From Caulobacteraceae bacterium UBA6225 (GTDB lineage: Bacteria; Pseudomonadota; Alphaproteobacteria; Caulobacterales; Caulobacteraceae): 11,859 nucleotides of DNA. The notes below the pieces were generated by a model. That model searched no databases. It was not told the DNA's origin and saw only the letters and a list, made by a program, of their open reading frames with translations. Location of the stretch: the NCBI GenBank assembly GCA_002441055.1, contig DJWR01000073.1, forward strand, positions 391 through 12,249, read 5' to 3'. Made by a program: the position numbers and the translations under genes. Positions 11,762 to 11,859 of this stretch are shown in pieces. The number at the start of each line of letters is the position of its first letter. Within the stretch, counting starts at the first letter, position 1.

Positions 11762-11859
11762 GTGCAGCAGATCCTCAAGCAGCTCGAAACCATGCGGGAA
11801 ACCGCCCGCCAGGGCGGCGGCGCCCGGCGGATCGAAGCCCAGCACGCCAAGGGCAAGCT
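11762..11859 (+). CDS. pccB: Acyl-CoA (probably propionyl-CoA) carboxylase beta subunit, N-terminal fragment
   Basis: The frame opens with GTG and runs off the window edge after 32 codons. Residues ILKQLETMRETARQGGG and RRIEAQHAKGKL match the N-terminus of biotin-dependent acyl-CoA carboxylase carboxyltransferase beta subunits, above all the propionyl-CoA carboxylase type, in which IDAQHAKGKLTARERI is a hallmark. The complete enzyme transfers carboxyl from carboxybiotin to propionyl-CoA and feeds the methylmalonyl-CoA route. GGGA (11752-11755) lies six bases before GTG. A gap of 93 bases and a hairpin separate it from ATP12, so it probably has its own control. The beta-subunit type (propionyl versus methylcrotonyl) is inferred from 32 residues only. 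Confidence 0.75.
   Translation, partial: MQQILKQLETMRETARQGGGARRIEAQHAKGK

Overview
The window comes from a GC-rich alphaproteobacterium, most likely a member of the Caulobacteraceae (Caulobacter or Phenylobacterium type). The evidence is an ATP12-type F1-ATPase chaperone (a family of Alphaproteobacteria and mitochondria), a lipoprotein of the CC0125/CC1285 family named after Caulobacter crescentus loci, strongly C/G-biased third codon positions, and a gene order (rplQ, HtrA protease, rarA, RluA synthase, lipoprotein, crcB, rluC, ATP12, acyl-CoA carboxylase) that fits that group. All genes found lie on the + strand. I saw no tRNA or rRNA gene, insertion sequence, CRISPR array, phage gene or origin.

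Region 1 (1-866) is the end of the large ribosomal-protein operon: the C-terminal domain of RNA polymerase alpha, a structured 181-base gap, rplQ, and a strong intrinsic terminator.

Region 2 (about 867-5317) looks like an accessory block between rplQ and the protease gene. It holds a complete nucleotide pyrophosphatase/phosphodiesterase lipoprotein; a tightly overlapped operon of a two-domain VOC (glyoxalase-fold) protein, an ArsR-family repressor and an SRPBCC/AHSA1-like protein, preceded by an AT-rich promoter patch with inverted repeats that may be the repressor's operator; and a TCR/Tet-type MFS efflux transporter. The VOC-ArsR-SRPBCC set reads as a self-regulated stress or detoxification operon of unknown inducer. 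The transporter may or may not belong to it.

Region 3 (5318-11668) is housekeeping: an HtrA/Deg serine protease that unusually carries a lipobox; rarA overlapping an RluA-family pseudouridine synthase; a small lipoprotein; the fluoride channel gene crcB overlapping a second, S4-containing RluC-type synthase; and the ATP12 chaperone starting at a TTG codon. Promoter-like extended -10 elements (TGCTAT) precede the protease and rarA genes, and the one before rarA would give a leaderless mRNA.

Region 4 (11669-11859) has a hairpin overlapping part of the ribosome-binding region and then the first 32 codons of an acyl-CoA (probably propionyl-CoA) carboxylase beta subunit, cut by the window edge.

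No clear novel defence, mobile or biosynthetic system was found. The most checkable leads are the VOC-ArsR-SRPBCC operon with its operator, the lipid-anchored HtrA protease, the leaderless rarA promoter, and the RNA structure between rpoA and rplQ.
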